64,000 nucleotides of DNA, taken from the NCBI GenBank assembly GCA_949317995.1, contig OX439040.1, positions 25,601,830 through 25,665,829 on the forward strand, read 5' to 3'. Each line of letters opens with the position of its first letter. Position 1 is the stretch's first letter. This DNA comes from Acholoe squamosa. Taxonomy: Eukaryota; Annelida; Polychaeta; Phyllodocida; Polynoidae. Position numbers and translations under genes: made by a program. Positions 1-10,913 of the stretch are shown one piece after another. The notes below the pieces were generated by a model. The model saw only the letters and a list, made by a program, of their open reading frames with translations, searched no databases and was not told the origin of the DNA.

Positions 1-212
1 GCAATACCACTTAGACTGTCATAAAAATCATGAAATGTCAAATGTATGTCCATACAGCTATAATTATGTAGAGGTATACCCGTACGTATATTGTTATGAG
101 GTGTCCTCTGGTGTGGCAGGTGAATCCTGTTGCTGGATGTTCCTAGGTTTCGGATAGGTGGCAGCACTGATCTGGACCTGTGGGACATCTGGTGACAACC
201 ACTGGGGTACCT

Positions 213-219
213 ATATAAG
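213..219 (+). promoter_or_regulatory. LTR TATA box
   Basis: TATATAA lies in a block that is conserved in the other LTR copy (15463-15469). It is followed about 20-30 bases later by CAGTCGCTA, a plausible transcription start. Seen directly; promoter activity is inferred. Confidence 0.6.
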
Positions 220-286
220 GTCCTGGGCTCAGTCGCTAGGTCAGAGGCCCTTCAGGCCTCCGTATTGAACACTACTAAGAAAGTAA

Positions 287-878
287 GATGTGAGCCAGCA
301 AGCTAAAAGGACAGTCCAAGGGGGATTGGTACCAATTCTGACCACCAGGGGGACACAACTAAGGCTTAAAAAGGGGAAACTAGACCAAAAATTCTATTAT
401 ACTAGTTTTTCATGAGGATTTCAATAGTCCTAAAGGGATATTTTCATTTTTAGACCAAACCTTCCAAATTTGGAAGGCCATAAATCAGTGTATTTGTTGA
501 TATGTGTTGCCATGGAAACAAGATTTCCACTCAAAATAGAGGAATAAAAAAAGCCCATCCATAGCCCCACTCACAGGGATGAATGTACTCAAAAAATAGT
601 AAAAATCATATTTCTAGGTCAAATTCTATGAGAAAATGATTTTAAAGAATATGATAATTTTCCTTATTTGCATAATTATGCATACTTATACTAATCTCGA
701 GTTATCTTGGGAAATATGCAAGTTAGAGCTTATTTGGGATAGCGATAGGTCACTGATCACCCAAATTGATAGACCCATAACTCAAAAACTAGGAGAGATA
801 TTTTCTTATGTAATACATCATTGAAAAGCTCATGACTTGAATTTGGAAATTGACTTTTCCCCTTAGGGGACCCTTTTG
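287..878 (+). repeat. Interspersed repeat copy 1, inserted in the LTR
   Basis: This stretch, starting at GATGTGAGCCAGCAAG, matches the reverse complement of about 59600-60212. Shared landmarks in order are the GTGAGCCAGCAAGC end, CCACCAGGGGG, a TTCCAAATTTGG stretch, GTTGCCATGGAAACA, ATTTCTAG with TCAAA, and a GACTTTT end. It has no convincing coding frame. The class is unknown: no long terminal inverted repeats and no poly(A) tail were seen. Confidence 0.7.
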
Positions 879-1006
879 CCTTGGCTGGACACAGATTAGC
901 TGCCCCTCCTACACCTTCCGGCTAGCCGCTAGTGCCTGTCTTGTCTTGTCTCTTCCTTCCCAATAGTGAGACTCGAACCACCGAAATGGTAAAACAAACC
1001 ATTACA

Positions 1007-1022
1007 TTGGTGCCGTGACCCG
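1007..1022 (+). other. Primer binding site of gypsy element 1
   Basis: TTGGTGCCGTGACCCG follows the LTR end directly. TGGYGCCGTGACC is the usual tRNA-complementary primer site of many animal Ty3/gypsy elements. The tRNA was not identified. Confidence 0.8.
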
Positions 1023-1031
1023 TTAATTCTG

Positions 1032-3016
1032 GTGTATAGCCTGGACGTTATAACATCCGAATGGCTAGTTCATGGGTTAGCTGACCTTAAGGAAACTAAC
1101 CCTGATGGACAGACGATTGTCCAAGATAATGGGAATGGAACGTTATCTGTCCAGACCCATATGAACCCTCAGGATGTGAGTTTTAGATCCTGGAGAGAAC
1201 CTGGCCCTCATTATACATTGGTTAGTGAGGAGAAAATCCCTGACTCTGTACGTAGGGAGCAATCTATACAGAGAAGGAGTACCCTGATAGGACAACATTC
1301 ACTTGTTGAGGAATTAAGTAATTCGACGTTCGAAATTGGTGGTAGCACTAATCCAGAGCATCCGGCTCCAATACCAAAAAGAGTGACATTTGGAGAGTTA
1401 CTGTATAGTGTTCCAAAATCAGGTTTGCCAATTTGGGATTACAGTGCCATTGATGGTGATGTAACCTACGCCATACCTGAAGGTGAAGAATTCAGACACA
1501 ACCAGATATCTTCTTACTGAATGACAATTATGTTACTTTCAATGAGATTCTCTGAATGTTTTAGTCAAAGCAAAAGAAGTAGTTGCTTCCGAAAAGGAGC
1601 AGCTGGAAGATGATCTTGTTGGTATGCGAGCTGAATATGAAACCAGGAAGAAAGAATATATGGATGAGATACAACAGGAAGAAATGAAACTCCAGGAAAT
1701 GAGGAAATCATTTTAATAAGGAGTATGATAACTGGCACAATCGTATTCAAACTTATATTGATACTAATGATCAGCTTTGTCGTGATAAAGTCAATTATGG
1801 AGCCGAAGTATCGCTCTATCAAAGTGAACTAGAAAACTTGAAACTCCAATGTAGCAAGCAAGCTCAGGATAATGAGATGATCCTTATGGGTATCATGGCA
1901 TATAATAAACAATTGGAAGAGGACAGAGAATCTCTGACTAAAGAGTTACAGGATTTGCAATATACTGCTATAACTCTAGATAAATATGTGGAGGCCGCAC
2001 AGAAGTCTATAGGTAATATAGACCCGAATGTGGTTTCCAGAATGTTGTTAGACAAAGATCAATCTGGTGTGATCCAGATTACATCTCAAAATAGTACACC
2101 AATCAGATACAATCCATTTGTTAATGAGGGTACAGATATAAACATGAACTCCAGTGTTTATTCAAAACCGGACACCGTTTCTTGGGGAGTGGTAGGATCT
2201 GACAGTTCAACTACAACTGTCAAAGCCGTCCATACTCCTATAAGTAGTGCTTCTATATCCAAGAATCCGAGACAGGATCCACCAGTAGGACGAGCACCGC
2301 CGGTACCTGAACTGAGTCATAAAATTAATCCACCTCAGACCAGTGCTTCTGTAGTATTGACTACACCTAGTATGGCTCAACCACTCGCATCTCAAGTGCC
2401 GGGGCCCGTAAGAGGTATGCTTACGCAACCCTCTTATTATGCTCAACCTGGACATAGTGCTCTAGCTGGACTGAGGATGCCTCTGCCTAACCTCGGCCCG
2501 AGTAGTATACCGGTATCAGGATTGGCTCCTGGCACAGTACCAATGCAACCGAATTCAGGTATGCAACCTATAGCCATACCCCAGGTACCTGAAGCACAAG
2601 CATCGTCCGAATTGAGAGGGAATGTATCACAGAGTACTTATATTCCAGCACCAGCATCTGGTGGGAGAGGAACATCTGGAAGTTCTAGAGGAAAATCTTC
2701 CGGATATGGCCAGAATAACTATTATTCTGGGAGAAGCGGATTCTCTCCTTTTGGGAGTGGTTTCACCCAGGGACGGAATCAAAATGGTTCCAATCCAGGG
2801 TACGTACCCAGTGGATCAGAGGGAAGTTCTGGGGGGACTGGGGGGTCCTCTGGGGGTCCTCCGGGGGCAGCAGGCAATGGACCTCCAGGAGGCAATTCCA
2901 GAGGCGCCCCAGGCGGATATGGATCAGGAGGATCCGGATCTGGAGAAGGTGGTAGGAAACCTAATCGTAGGACGTCCATGCCAGCAGCCATGCAAAGCAT
3001 CTTTGATTGGAGCTAA
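1032..3016 (+). pseudogene. gag: gag, N-terminal, coiled-coil and Gly-rich parts (gypsy 1)
   Basis: Gag starts just after the primer binding site. The first frame (1032-1520) encodes a polar domain of about 160 residues and ends at a stop. From about 1560 a strongly charged Glu/Lys/Gln-rich coiled coil runs through several frames with stops near 1716. The frame through 1838-3016 continues the coiled coil, then a Pro/Ser/Gln-rich linker, then a Gly/Ser-rich tract from about residue 270 and a short basic stretch before the stop. There is no convincing start ATG at 1032. Long coiled coils and a Gly-rich linker before capsid are unusual for gypsy gag but the position leaves little doubt. Disabled by at least two frameshifts or stops. 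Confidence 0.7.
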
Positions 3017-3084
3017 TGTATCCAAAATCTGGGCATTGACTGCTACCAGAAGGGCGTAATAACCCAGCCCATAGGCAGGCAAGG

Positions 3085-3823
3085 ATACCTCCTCCCTATG
3101 ATTCGAATGATCCATGGATGGATAGGTATCAGGCATTTGTCGATGAAGTCAACTGCAGTCCCTGCTAGCACAACTCATCCAAATGATGTGTTTTTTACGT
3201 AAATGACATGAGTTTTCACGTAAGAATGACGTAAATTGAACGAGTTGTGCTAGCTGGGGTGGTTGGACGAAAGAAGAAGCTTTACCATACCTAATTTGTT
3301 GGTTAAATAAAGGCAGAAAGGTAGCTCTTAATCAATGTAGAGCTGCGTATGGGATATACAGTACCTATGACCAATTAGTTGAATGTGCCGCATACCTGTT
3401 TGGCTCTATCATAAGAGAAGATCCATGGGTTAGCTTTAAAAAGAGGACCCAGAATCCCAAAGAATCTTATAAAGTCTTTGGATTAGAACTACAGGATTTA
3501 CTGTTGCAAGCCCACCCGAATTGGGCCCATGACAATGATTGCTATCTGCAGGAATTGTTCGCGCAATTCTATGGTGGATTGCGAGATCCAGACCACAAAC
3601 AAGTAGTTTGGGATTCATGGAAGGATGAGACTTCCTTAAGTGAACTCTTCATTGCCATAGATATGAAGAAAAGGTTATGATATGAAGAAAAGGTTGGTGG
3701 GTTTGGCTCCAAGTCCGTTGTGGGCAGCCCCATTACAATATGAAGAGACCTCTGTAATGATTCCGGAACCATTCCAACTGGCCCCTGTAGAGCTTCGGGA
3801 TGTTAATTCTGAGGAGGAAAATT
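3085..3823 (+). pseudogene. gag: gag capsid-like domain (gypsy 1)
   Basis: In one frame, after removing the small insert at about 3168-3256, the sequence reads a tryptophan-rich helical domain: DPWMDRYQAFVDEVN, then GWTKEEALPYLICWL, QCRAAYGIYS, and YLQELFAQFYGGLRD. The spacing of W, F and L residues is that of retrotransposon gag (capsid) domains. It continues to an acidic EEEN stretch at about 3823, where a 2.1-kb insertion breaks it; the same frame resumes at 5912 with DDTEPYVSDDNGEY and leads into the zinc knuckle. A short duplication near 3660-3690 adds a stop. Confidence 0.7.
3168..3256. mobile_element. Miniature inverted-repeat insert in gag
   Basis: About 90 bases begin with CTGCTAGCACAACTC and end with GAGTTGTGCTAGCTGG, giving terminal inverted repeats of about 14-16 bases. 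The capsid frame is open on both sides and closed inside it, so it is an insertion. The inner part holds three spaced TACGTAA/ACGTAA-like motifs. No clear target duplication was found. Confidence 0.6.
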
Positions 3824-5911
3824 ATTCGTTTTTCATCATGTAGTCATTTTCTGTGACTTGAAAAACAAAGAAGAATTCACTATATGTAGCCTTTTTTGTG
3901 TCTAATCTTTCATCTATGCCCTTGGCTATCATTTTCACCTATATCCATGTTGATTTAAGCCCTCTGGTTAACAGGGCACAGCTCAATATGAGAAAATTAC
4001 AATGTCCCGTTCCCAACCACTTTTGAAAAAATCATTTAAAATGTAATGTTCTCCTCATATCTATTATTACAAGACCCCTAGTGCTACAGCAGTTGTACTA
4101 TGTGGGAATTCATGTATATCTGAATATAGAACTATATATTTCTTAACTGTGTTTCCTAATTTATCGATTCCCATGAGGTCTGCAAATAACTAGGGTACTC
4201 CTGTTCCCAACCACAAACAATAACACATTGCAGGATTAAGACGTTTTTCGCATTTAACTATTTACACTATATGCATTATATAAACCTAGTAATACACTAT
4301 TAGAATGTGCATTATAGTAGGAGTAGGTATATTAGCATAGATTTGCTAAGTCACTTTATGGAAGCTGTTAGGAGTAGGCCAATTATGTCCCGTTCCCAAC
4401 CTTTTTTTAAAAATAGTATCTCTTTAGCTTCACCACACATGATACCCACTAAATACTCTCCACCCATTACCCCCCATCCCCTGACCCACTTATGACATGA
4501 GCCTATCCCAATACAATCAATGAAATGTCATTAACTGTTGTAATTTTGTCCTGTTCCCAACCACCTTTGTCCCGTTCCCAACGACATTTTTGATTTGTCA
4601 TTATTTTTGTTTTACCACACATCATACCAACTCAAAACAGAACATTCCTTGTTTCCCTTCCTTCCATTCAATCATTTAATAAAATGGCTATCAGGGAGAG
4701 CAATGTAATATTTAATCATATTGAGTTGAATTCATCTAATGATTCTGTCCTGTTCCCAACCACTTTTGTCCCATTCCTGACCACGTTTTTTATATGACAT
4801 TATTTCTGTGTTACCACTAATGAACCTCGTTCTCAAACTTGTATTGCCTCCCCTCCGTCCTCCCATCTACTCATGACATAGATCTATATTAATATAATGA
4901 AGAAAATCCCATAATGTTCCATTTCCAACCACTTGTGTCCTGTTCCCAACCACTTGTGTCCCATTCCCAACCATTCTTTTTTAAATCTACCATTATTCAG
5001 CTCTACCATGCATAAAACTCACTCTAGAGCACATATTGCCTCCCCTCTATCCTCCCATCCACTTATGATGTAGCATCATATCAATATGATGAATAAATAT
5101 CCCATTCAACGTAATGATTATGTCCTGTTCCCAACCACTTGTGTCCTGTTCCCAACCACTTATGTCCTGTTCCCAACCACTTTTTTAATGTAACAGAATT
5201 CAGTTCTACCACTCAGGTAAAGAACTCACCAATGACCATGTCCTTTCTCCCTTAGTCTCACCAACCCATTACAAAGAACTAACTATATAGGCAAACATAA
5301 TTTCAGTTTGTAGTGATCATATCTTGTTCCCAACCACTTTTTACCTGTTCCCAACCACTTTTGTCCCGTTCCCAACCACTTTGCATGGTTCACTATATTG
5401 GAAATGATGGGCATATCCTTCTGGATATGGTTTTCATCCAGGATAACCCTTTAATTGGAAGGAATTGTGGTAGCTTAGGGAGCAAAAGTATCTACCCCCA
5501 TTTGTATGCCTTGTACAAAATATCAAAGTTCAGTGTAAAATCTTTGAAGGAAAAATTGCAAATTTAGGGGGGATAAGCTCTTACACCCCTTATAAGATAA
5601 GAAAGAAGGTCATTACAAACTTGAAGTATATTCATGACTGAGCAATTTTCTGTAGAAAATGGAAAATAAGTGGGAAAATTGAAAAATATATATATAAGGA
5701 CAAAATAAAAGTGGTTGGGAATGGGACAGAGTAAAGTAGTTATGTGTTTGTAGAGGTGCCATGGCATGAATCCATATATTTAAGAAAAAAGAATCCTGCA
5801 GGGCCATCCACCAACACATGTACTTTACCCATACAGAAAGATTTAGCTCCTATTAGAAATTTAGCTCTGACCCCACTCTGCAACCCCTTGGGGTCAAAAG
5901 TTACATCAAAC
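3824..5911. repeat. 2.1-kb insert with about 190-200-bp tandem array
   Basis: The gag frame stops at 3823 and resumes at 5912, so the stretch is an insertion. It carries a diverged tandem array (about 3995-5390) with landmarks CCGTTCCCAACCAC at about 4005, 4201, 4387, 4548, 4747, 4916, 5122 and 5326. The same motif is duplicated or triplicated inside the later units (for example 4548/4568, 4916/4939/4961, 5122/5144/5166, 5326/5347/5366). One inverted copy is at about 5710. Near the right end GACCCC and GGGGTC (5869-5895) can pair. Nonautonomous Helentron-type elements of bivalves have central tandem repeats like this; assignment is inference. Confidence 0.65.
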
Positions 5912-6758
5912 TGATGATACAGAGCCATATGTTTCCGACGATAATGGGGAATATATTGGTGCTGTACATGTAGCTCTGAGGAGGCCCAAAGTGGATAAGT
6001 CCCAGAGAAGATGTTTTAGGTGCCAGACCTTAGGACACTATGCTGCCGAATGTACGGCCCTCCACATGCAGGCAAGGGATCCTGATGACAACTCTTGCCA
6101 TATCACCATCCGTGATGAAGGTTTGAATGTAGTAACAGATTCACCTGACACCGGCATGGTCGGAAGTAGCCGGAAAGTTAGGGAACCCGATATACCAAGT
6201 GCCCAGGGAGCACAGGGGAAACCCAATATCGGTAAAGAGGTAGGCCGCTACGAGTTAGCCAGGGTTGGTAGTGCCCACCTACCCCTGGGTCTTCCTTGTC
6301 TGGAATTCTTAAAAGCATGTGGATTGACTCCTGGTGTCAATAATGATATTCCTATTGTCACGGACACACCTTCCCTTCTAAATGGGAGGCAGTGGTATGT
6401 TTGCCTTACTGTTAACGGAAGACCTGCGGAGTTTCTCGTTGATACAGGTGCTAGCCACTCCTGTGTCTCCAAGAATTTCTATGATCTTATCCTGGATATG
6501 CACAATACTCTCTTATCAGGAGGAAGTGCCCAGACAGCCGATGGCAGTAAAATGCAAAGGTATGGTAGAACTTGTGTTAAGTTGCAACTGGATGTAATAC
6601 ATGATTATGTCATGAGTGCCACCATTGCGGATATATCAGATGAGGGGATACTTGGGTTGGATTTTGCCTCCCTGTATGGGGTGGTATTGGAACCACAATC
6701 AGGAGAGTTGAGTGTGAAATACCCATATCCTGTAAAGATGCGATGTGTAAGTAAGTAG
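5912..6758 (+). pseudogene. gag zinc knuckle and aspartic protease (gypsy 1)
   Basis: The open frame begins at the end of the 2.1-kb insert. It encodes a CCHC zinc knuckle, CFRCQTLGHYAAEC (CX2CX4HX4C), about 30 residues in, which binds RNA in Gag. After a linker comes a retropepsin-like protease: EFLVDTGASHSCVS carries the catalytic DTGA, and ILGLDFASLYG is the usual conserved ILG near its end. So nucleocapsid and protease are in one frame. The protein has no true start ATG here and would be made as part of a polyprotein. The frame closes at a stop at 6756-6758; the next coding stretch is lost to an insertion and deletion. Confidence 0.8.
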
Positions 6759-6834
6759 TATGGCGAGTGTGGCTCACACCGTTCGGATCCCAACAGGGGT
6801 AGCCTGTGATGTGTCTTTAAGACCAGATTTTGTG

Positions 6835-8106
6835 AAAGTTATGCGTTTGGGGTGTGTGGGGTGTCCCACAAAAATGTTGCCATAGAATGATCTCCGTCTT
6901 TGTGGGTATACCAGGGGTGTAGGTGGTTACTGCTGCATGAGCGATTTTTCTTAAATATATACACTGTTTCCATAGTAACCATTGCAAGTTGGTTTGTTGT
7001 CTTCATGTTAACCTTTGTCTGGACAAAGGTTGACAGTGCAAACACAGGGATTCTGAGAGTTTTCTGTAGGGATGGATGCATTTCTGCTGCTTATGGCCAG
7101 TGTACACCATTATCCATTATAAAAACAATTTTTAGTGGCATAGAACCATGACATACAAAGCTAGACTAAGTTTCATGCGTCAACCGTTGTCTAGACAACG
7201 GTTGACAATACAGAACAACAATTTTACCAAATATTGTGTGGGTTGTGTGGGTAAGGATGGATATTTCATGCTGATAGATGAAATACACTGTTACCCATAC
7301 CATAAAACAAATTTGGGTGGGTTTCTGCCATAAAGAACAAAGTTAAGCCATGTTAAGTCTGCATGTCAACCTTTGTCCGGACAAAGGTTGACAGTACAAA
7401 AATGGCAATTCTGATAATTTCTGCATTGGGGTGGGAGTATTTCAGTGTTTAAAGATGGAGTACACTAACACTCATCCTATAAAACAGTTTTTTGGAATGG
7501 GTTAAGGCGTGAAAAAAAAATAAGGCATGTTTATTGATGTCAACCTTTGTCCGGACAGAGGTTGACAAGATAACAACCTCAATTTTCAAAAGCTTTCTGT
7601 GAGGATTGAGTTTATATTTGATGGTTATATATAGAATACACCATATCCCATAGCACAAAACAATTTGGGATTGGTTTTGGCAATGAGAGACAAAGCTAGG
7701 GCATGTTTTGTAATGTCAACTTTTATCCAGGCAACGGTTGGCATGTTGTCAACCGACAATGGTTGGCATGTTGTCAACCGTTGTCTGGATGAAATAAGTG
7801 GTAATTTTGACTAATTATCTGTGGGGAGTAGGGTTTTGATTGGTGGTTATAGATAGAATACACCATAACCCATTGTACAAACTTGCTTGGGGGTGGGTTT
7901 TAGTCATGGGATACAAAGATAGGCCATGTTTTGTCATGTCAACCTTTGTCTGGACAAAAGTTGAAAATGGCAACCGTTGTCCGGGTAACAGATAACAACA
8001 TAAAAATGCAATTTTGACAAACTTTGTTGGGGATGGGGGTTTTATTTGATGGTTATTTTTTAGAAGATAAAAAATGAAGTAAGACTGAGTTTTATCACTA
8101 GGAGGT
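6835..8106. repeat. 1.3-kb insert: about 178-bp tandem array of 28-bp palindromes
   Basis: Between protease and RT lie about six units of 172-186 bases (the last is longer), each with a palindrome based on GTCAACCTTTGTCC and its reverse complement: 7007-7034, 7179-7206, 7365-7392, 7539-7566, 7715-7742 and 7938-7965. The inter-palindrome parts share ACAAAGCTAGGCCATGTT, TGATGGTTATAGATAGAATA and CACCATAACCCATA blocks. Copies 2 and 3 are perfect palindromes though they differ from each other. Insertion was accompanied by loss of the N-terminal part of RT. Central arrays inside a nonautonomous rolling-circle element are a possible origin. Confidence 0.75.
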
Positions 8107-9111
8107 AATAGTTGGTTCTGTACCATAGATTTGCAATCTGGTTACTGGCAGGTATGTATGAACCCTGCAGACATGGAGAAGACTGCGTTCTCGAGTCATA
8201 TCGGATTGTTTCAATACAATGTGATGCCCTTTGGCTTATGTAACGCTACATTTGAAGCAATGATGGAAACTCTGCTGAATGACCTGTTGTGGAAAAGAAG
8301 TCATGTATACCTTGATGATGTGATAGTATTCGGAAAAACATTCGAGGAATGCTCTCAGAATCTCAAGTTAGTGTTGGAACGGATTATTTCTAATGGTCTC
8401 AAACTGAAACCTAAGAAATGTCATCAGTTTAAACAGTCTATAAATTATATGGGCCACATCATTTCGGATGATGGAATTAAAGCTGATCCGGATAAAATTG
8501 AATCAGTTACAAATTAGAGTAGGCCTAGATCACGTAAAGAAGTAAGGACTGTTCCTATTACTGGGAGTTTATCCCTAATTATTCTAGAGTCAGTTATCCT
8601 TTACAAGTTTTAGCTAACTGGACTCCAGGAAGCCACAAGGATAGGTTTCCTTGGACTAATGAACAAGATTCTGCTTTTCAGAAGCTAAAGGATCTGTTCA
8701 TGAGTACTCCCGCAATATCCCAATGAAACGGATGATTTCATACTGGCTACGGGTGCTAGTAATGATAGCATTGGTGCTGCTCTATCACAGGTCCAGAATG
8801 GAGTAGAAGTACCGATAGCCATTGCTAGCAATATGTTGAGTAGAACTCAACGAAACTATTGCATGACTAAGTGAGAGTTGTTAGCAGTAGTTGTGTATAC
8901 TAAGAAGCTCAAACATTTCTTATGGGGAACTGATCTTACTTTATGTATGGATCATTCGTCTTTAAGATGGTTATTGAAGTTCCGAGAAGCTGAAGGTATG
9001 CTAGGCTGATCGCTAGCCCATCTGTCTGAATACGGACTGGAATGTCACCAGATTCAGCATAAACCCAGAGTGAAGCATATTAATGCAGATGCCTTATCTC
9101 GGATACCAATT
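8107..9111 (+). pseudogene. pol: Reverse transcriptase and RNase H (gypsy 1), 5' truncated
   Basis: The frame picks up inside RT with WFCTIDLQSGYWQV, then MPFGLCNATFE and the active site VYLDDVIVF (YLDD), and ends at a stop at 8515-8517. The fingers domain upstream, with the conserved basic and first aspartate motifs, is missing. Further frames carry the connection (YSRVSYPLQVLANW) and RNase H: ILATGASNDSIGAALSQ, where the first catalytic Asp (TDAS) is Gly; HFLWGTDLTLCMDHSSLRWLL; and HINADALSR. Stops occur near 8868 and 9006. Function is lost. Confidence 0.85.
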
Positions 9112-10436
9112 AGGAAATGTGACAATCCGAATTGTACTGACTGTGGGACTCATAGAGCGGTTTTGGCTGGGGTTCAAATACCTTTCAAAACCCGGGTTGC
9201 CAGCGTATTGGAATGGTCCTTGGATACCATACGACAGTTCCAAGAGACTGACTCAATAACTGCTAAGCTACTGCAATTAGTACCAAAGGCGTATACGTCC
9301 AGCCAGACGGTTCTGGAAAACCGAGAAATGAGAAGGTTTCTTGCTCAATGGGCCGAGCTTGAAGTCCAGAAAGGCGTGTTATACCATTGGAAGCCATGTA
9401 ATAATGATGAGAAACTCATGTAAGTGATTATTCCACATGCTATGAGATGTGACATTATGTATTATTGTCATGGCCATTGGACCAGTGCTCATTTCAGAAG
9501 AAAGCGCTGACTAGCACGTCTTCCCAAAAAATATTATTGGCCCGGTATGTCACAGGACTTGCTATGGTGGATTGTTACCTGTCCGGATTGCTGTCAGAAC
9601 AAACCCGGACCTGGGATGGGCAAGCTTCTCAGGAGTTGTTTGGAGTGAGATTTGCTCGCGTTGGAGTGGATATCATCAGTGGGTTGAATACAACTGCTAA
9701 TGATAACACTTGTATGATGTTAGTGTGTGCCTATTATACGAAGTATACCAAAGTCTTTCCACTACCGGATCATAAAGCTATAACTTGTGCTGAGTCCTTT
9801 GTGAATGGATGGGTACTGACCTTTCGTGTGCCGCTAATGCTGCACAGTGATCAGGGCAGAGAATTCAAATTAAATCTCTGGCAGGGTATGTGGGAGTATG
9901 GCAGAAAGTGGGGTATGATGTAGATTTGAAAATGTGGAAATTCAAAACCAGAGATAGAGTGTTGAGATTACACAAACCACTTAGACATATTAAATTAGCA
10001 TCTAATTGAGATGGTCCATTCACAGTGACTCAAGTTATTAGTGATTGTACAGTGATCATCAGATCATACCTTGGAGGATTTTATAAGTCCAATGTTGCTC
10101 AACTGAGAGAATACCTCCACAATAATGTATGGTGAAGGATTCAATAAGATTTTGGATCGGATCACCAACCAGGAAAAGAACCCAACACCAAAGAAGGGAA
10201 GGGGTAGGCCTAGGAAGGTGTCCAACGAAGTACAACCAACATTAACACAGACTAAGCGTGGTGGTGTAAAAAAAGTCTTGGCAGGTGTAGACAAGAAGAA
10301 GAGGAAAGCGGTTCTGAAGGCTACGGGATCCCTAGAGAAGGCTCTTCAGACTGTCAGGTCCGAAAAGGCACTATCCAAGAAAGGGGGAGTCGTCCGCCGC
10401 AGCCCTCGTCTCGCCCAGAGGACTGCAGTGACCTAA
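9112..10436 (+). pseudogene. int: Integrase with AT-hook tail (gypsy 1)
   Basis: The zinc-binding HHCC module is readable across a stop at 9421: CHGHWTSAHF, then CPDCCQNKPG. The core shows GVDIISG (first Asp) and LHSDQGREF (second Asp). The third acidic residue is missing: after LNLW the sequence jumps to a C-terminal GPY/F-like part (RVLRLHKPLRHIKLASN, DGPFTVTQV), an internal deletion of roughly 100 or more residues. The tail (10125-10436) is Lys/Arg-rich with an AT-hook KKGRGRPRK and ends RRSPRLAQRTAVT before the stop. It has no chromodomain. The same tail layout occurs in element 2. Confidence 0.8.
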
Positions 10437-10913
10437 CCTGTAAACACAAAGAGTGTAATGTCTTATCTGTAGAGAGGAATGGGTAACAACTGACCCTAGA
10501 GGTGTATTTGTCGTCACTGTATGATGTACCAGTGGGTAGTGGACGGATGATCGGGTGGATTAGCTAAAGCTTTCCACTCAAATCCCTAGACGAGTCGACA
10601 GCATGAGTGATAATTACCTAAAACAATCAGTTTGTTTATGTTCCGTAACTAGCACGTGCTTTGCCGCATGACGTCATCATGTCCCGTCTCAGCTGACCTC
10701 TCATGACTCCGCTTGTGAGCGTGGAAAAGACGTCACGGTACCAGGTGTGTTGCCATATTGTTTTTTGGTAGTTGATCGGGGTTGTCGAGTTTTTCGACCG
10801 CTCTCTGATTTGCTGCTAAAAGGTGTTACAAACCGGTTCTTAGGAAGGCGGCCCCTGATGCCGTTAAGTCAGGAAAGGAGTTGTATTGACTCCCGGATTC
10901 GATTCCTTCAGTC
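10437..10913 (+). other. Non-coding spacer between integrase and extra gene (gypsy 1)
   Basis: No convincing coding frame. The start, CCTAACCTG then GAGTGTAATGTCYTRTCTGT, is shared with element 2 at about 55442-55483, so the spacer is an ancestral part of the element, perhaps a splice or internal start region for the downstream gene. Confidence 0.5.

Larger units (their letters stand above)
69..1006 (+). repeat. 5' LTR of gypsy element 1, interrupted by another repeat
   Basis: Positions 69-285 match the 3' LTR fragment at 15317-15535. The segment 880-1006 leads directly into a primer binding site and ends in ACA, as an LTR end should. Between them, about 287-878, lies an unrelated interspersed repeat. 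The 5' limit of the LTR is not certain because the 3' copy matches only from the GTAGAGGTATA block onward. Confidence 0.7.

Noticed and set aside
2779-3000. Pro-rich minus-strand ORF opposite gag
   Set aside because: It is the complement of the Gly-rich tract of gag.
2622-3059. Second frame overlapping gag
   Set aside because: Shadow frame over the low-complexity Gly/Ser region; no independent support.
6995-7990. CRISPR-like array
   Set aside because: Units are eukaryotic satellite repeats: the spacers between palindromes are themselves repeats of one another.
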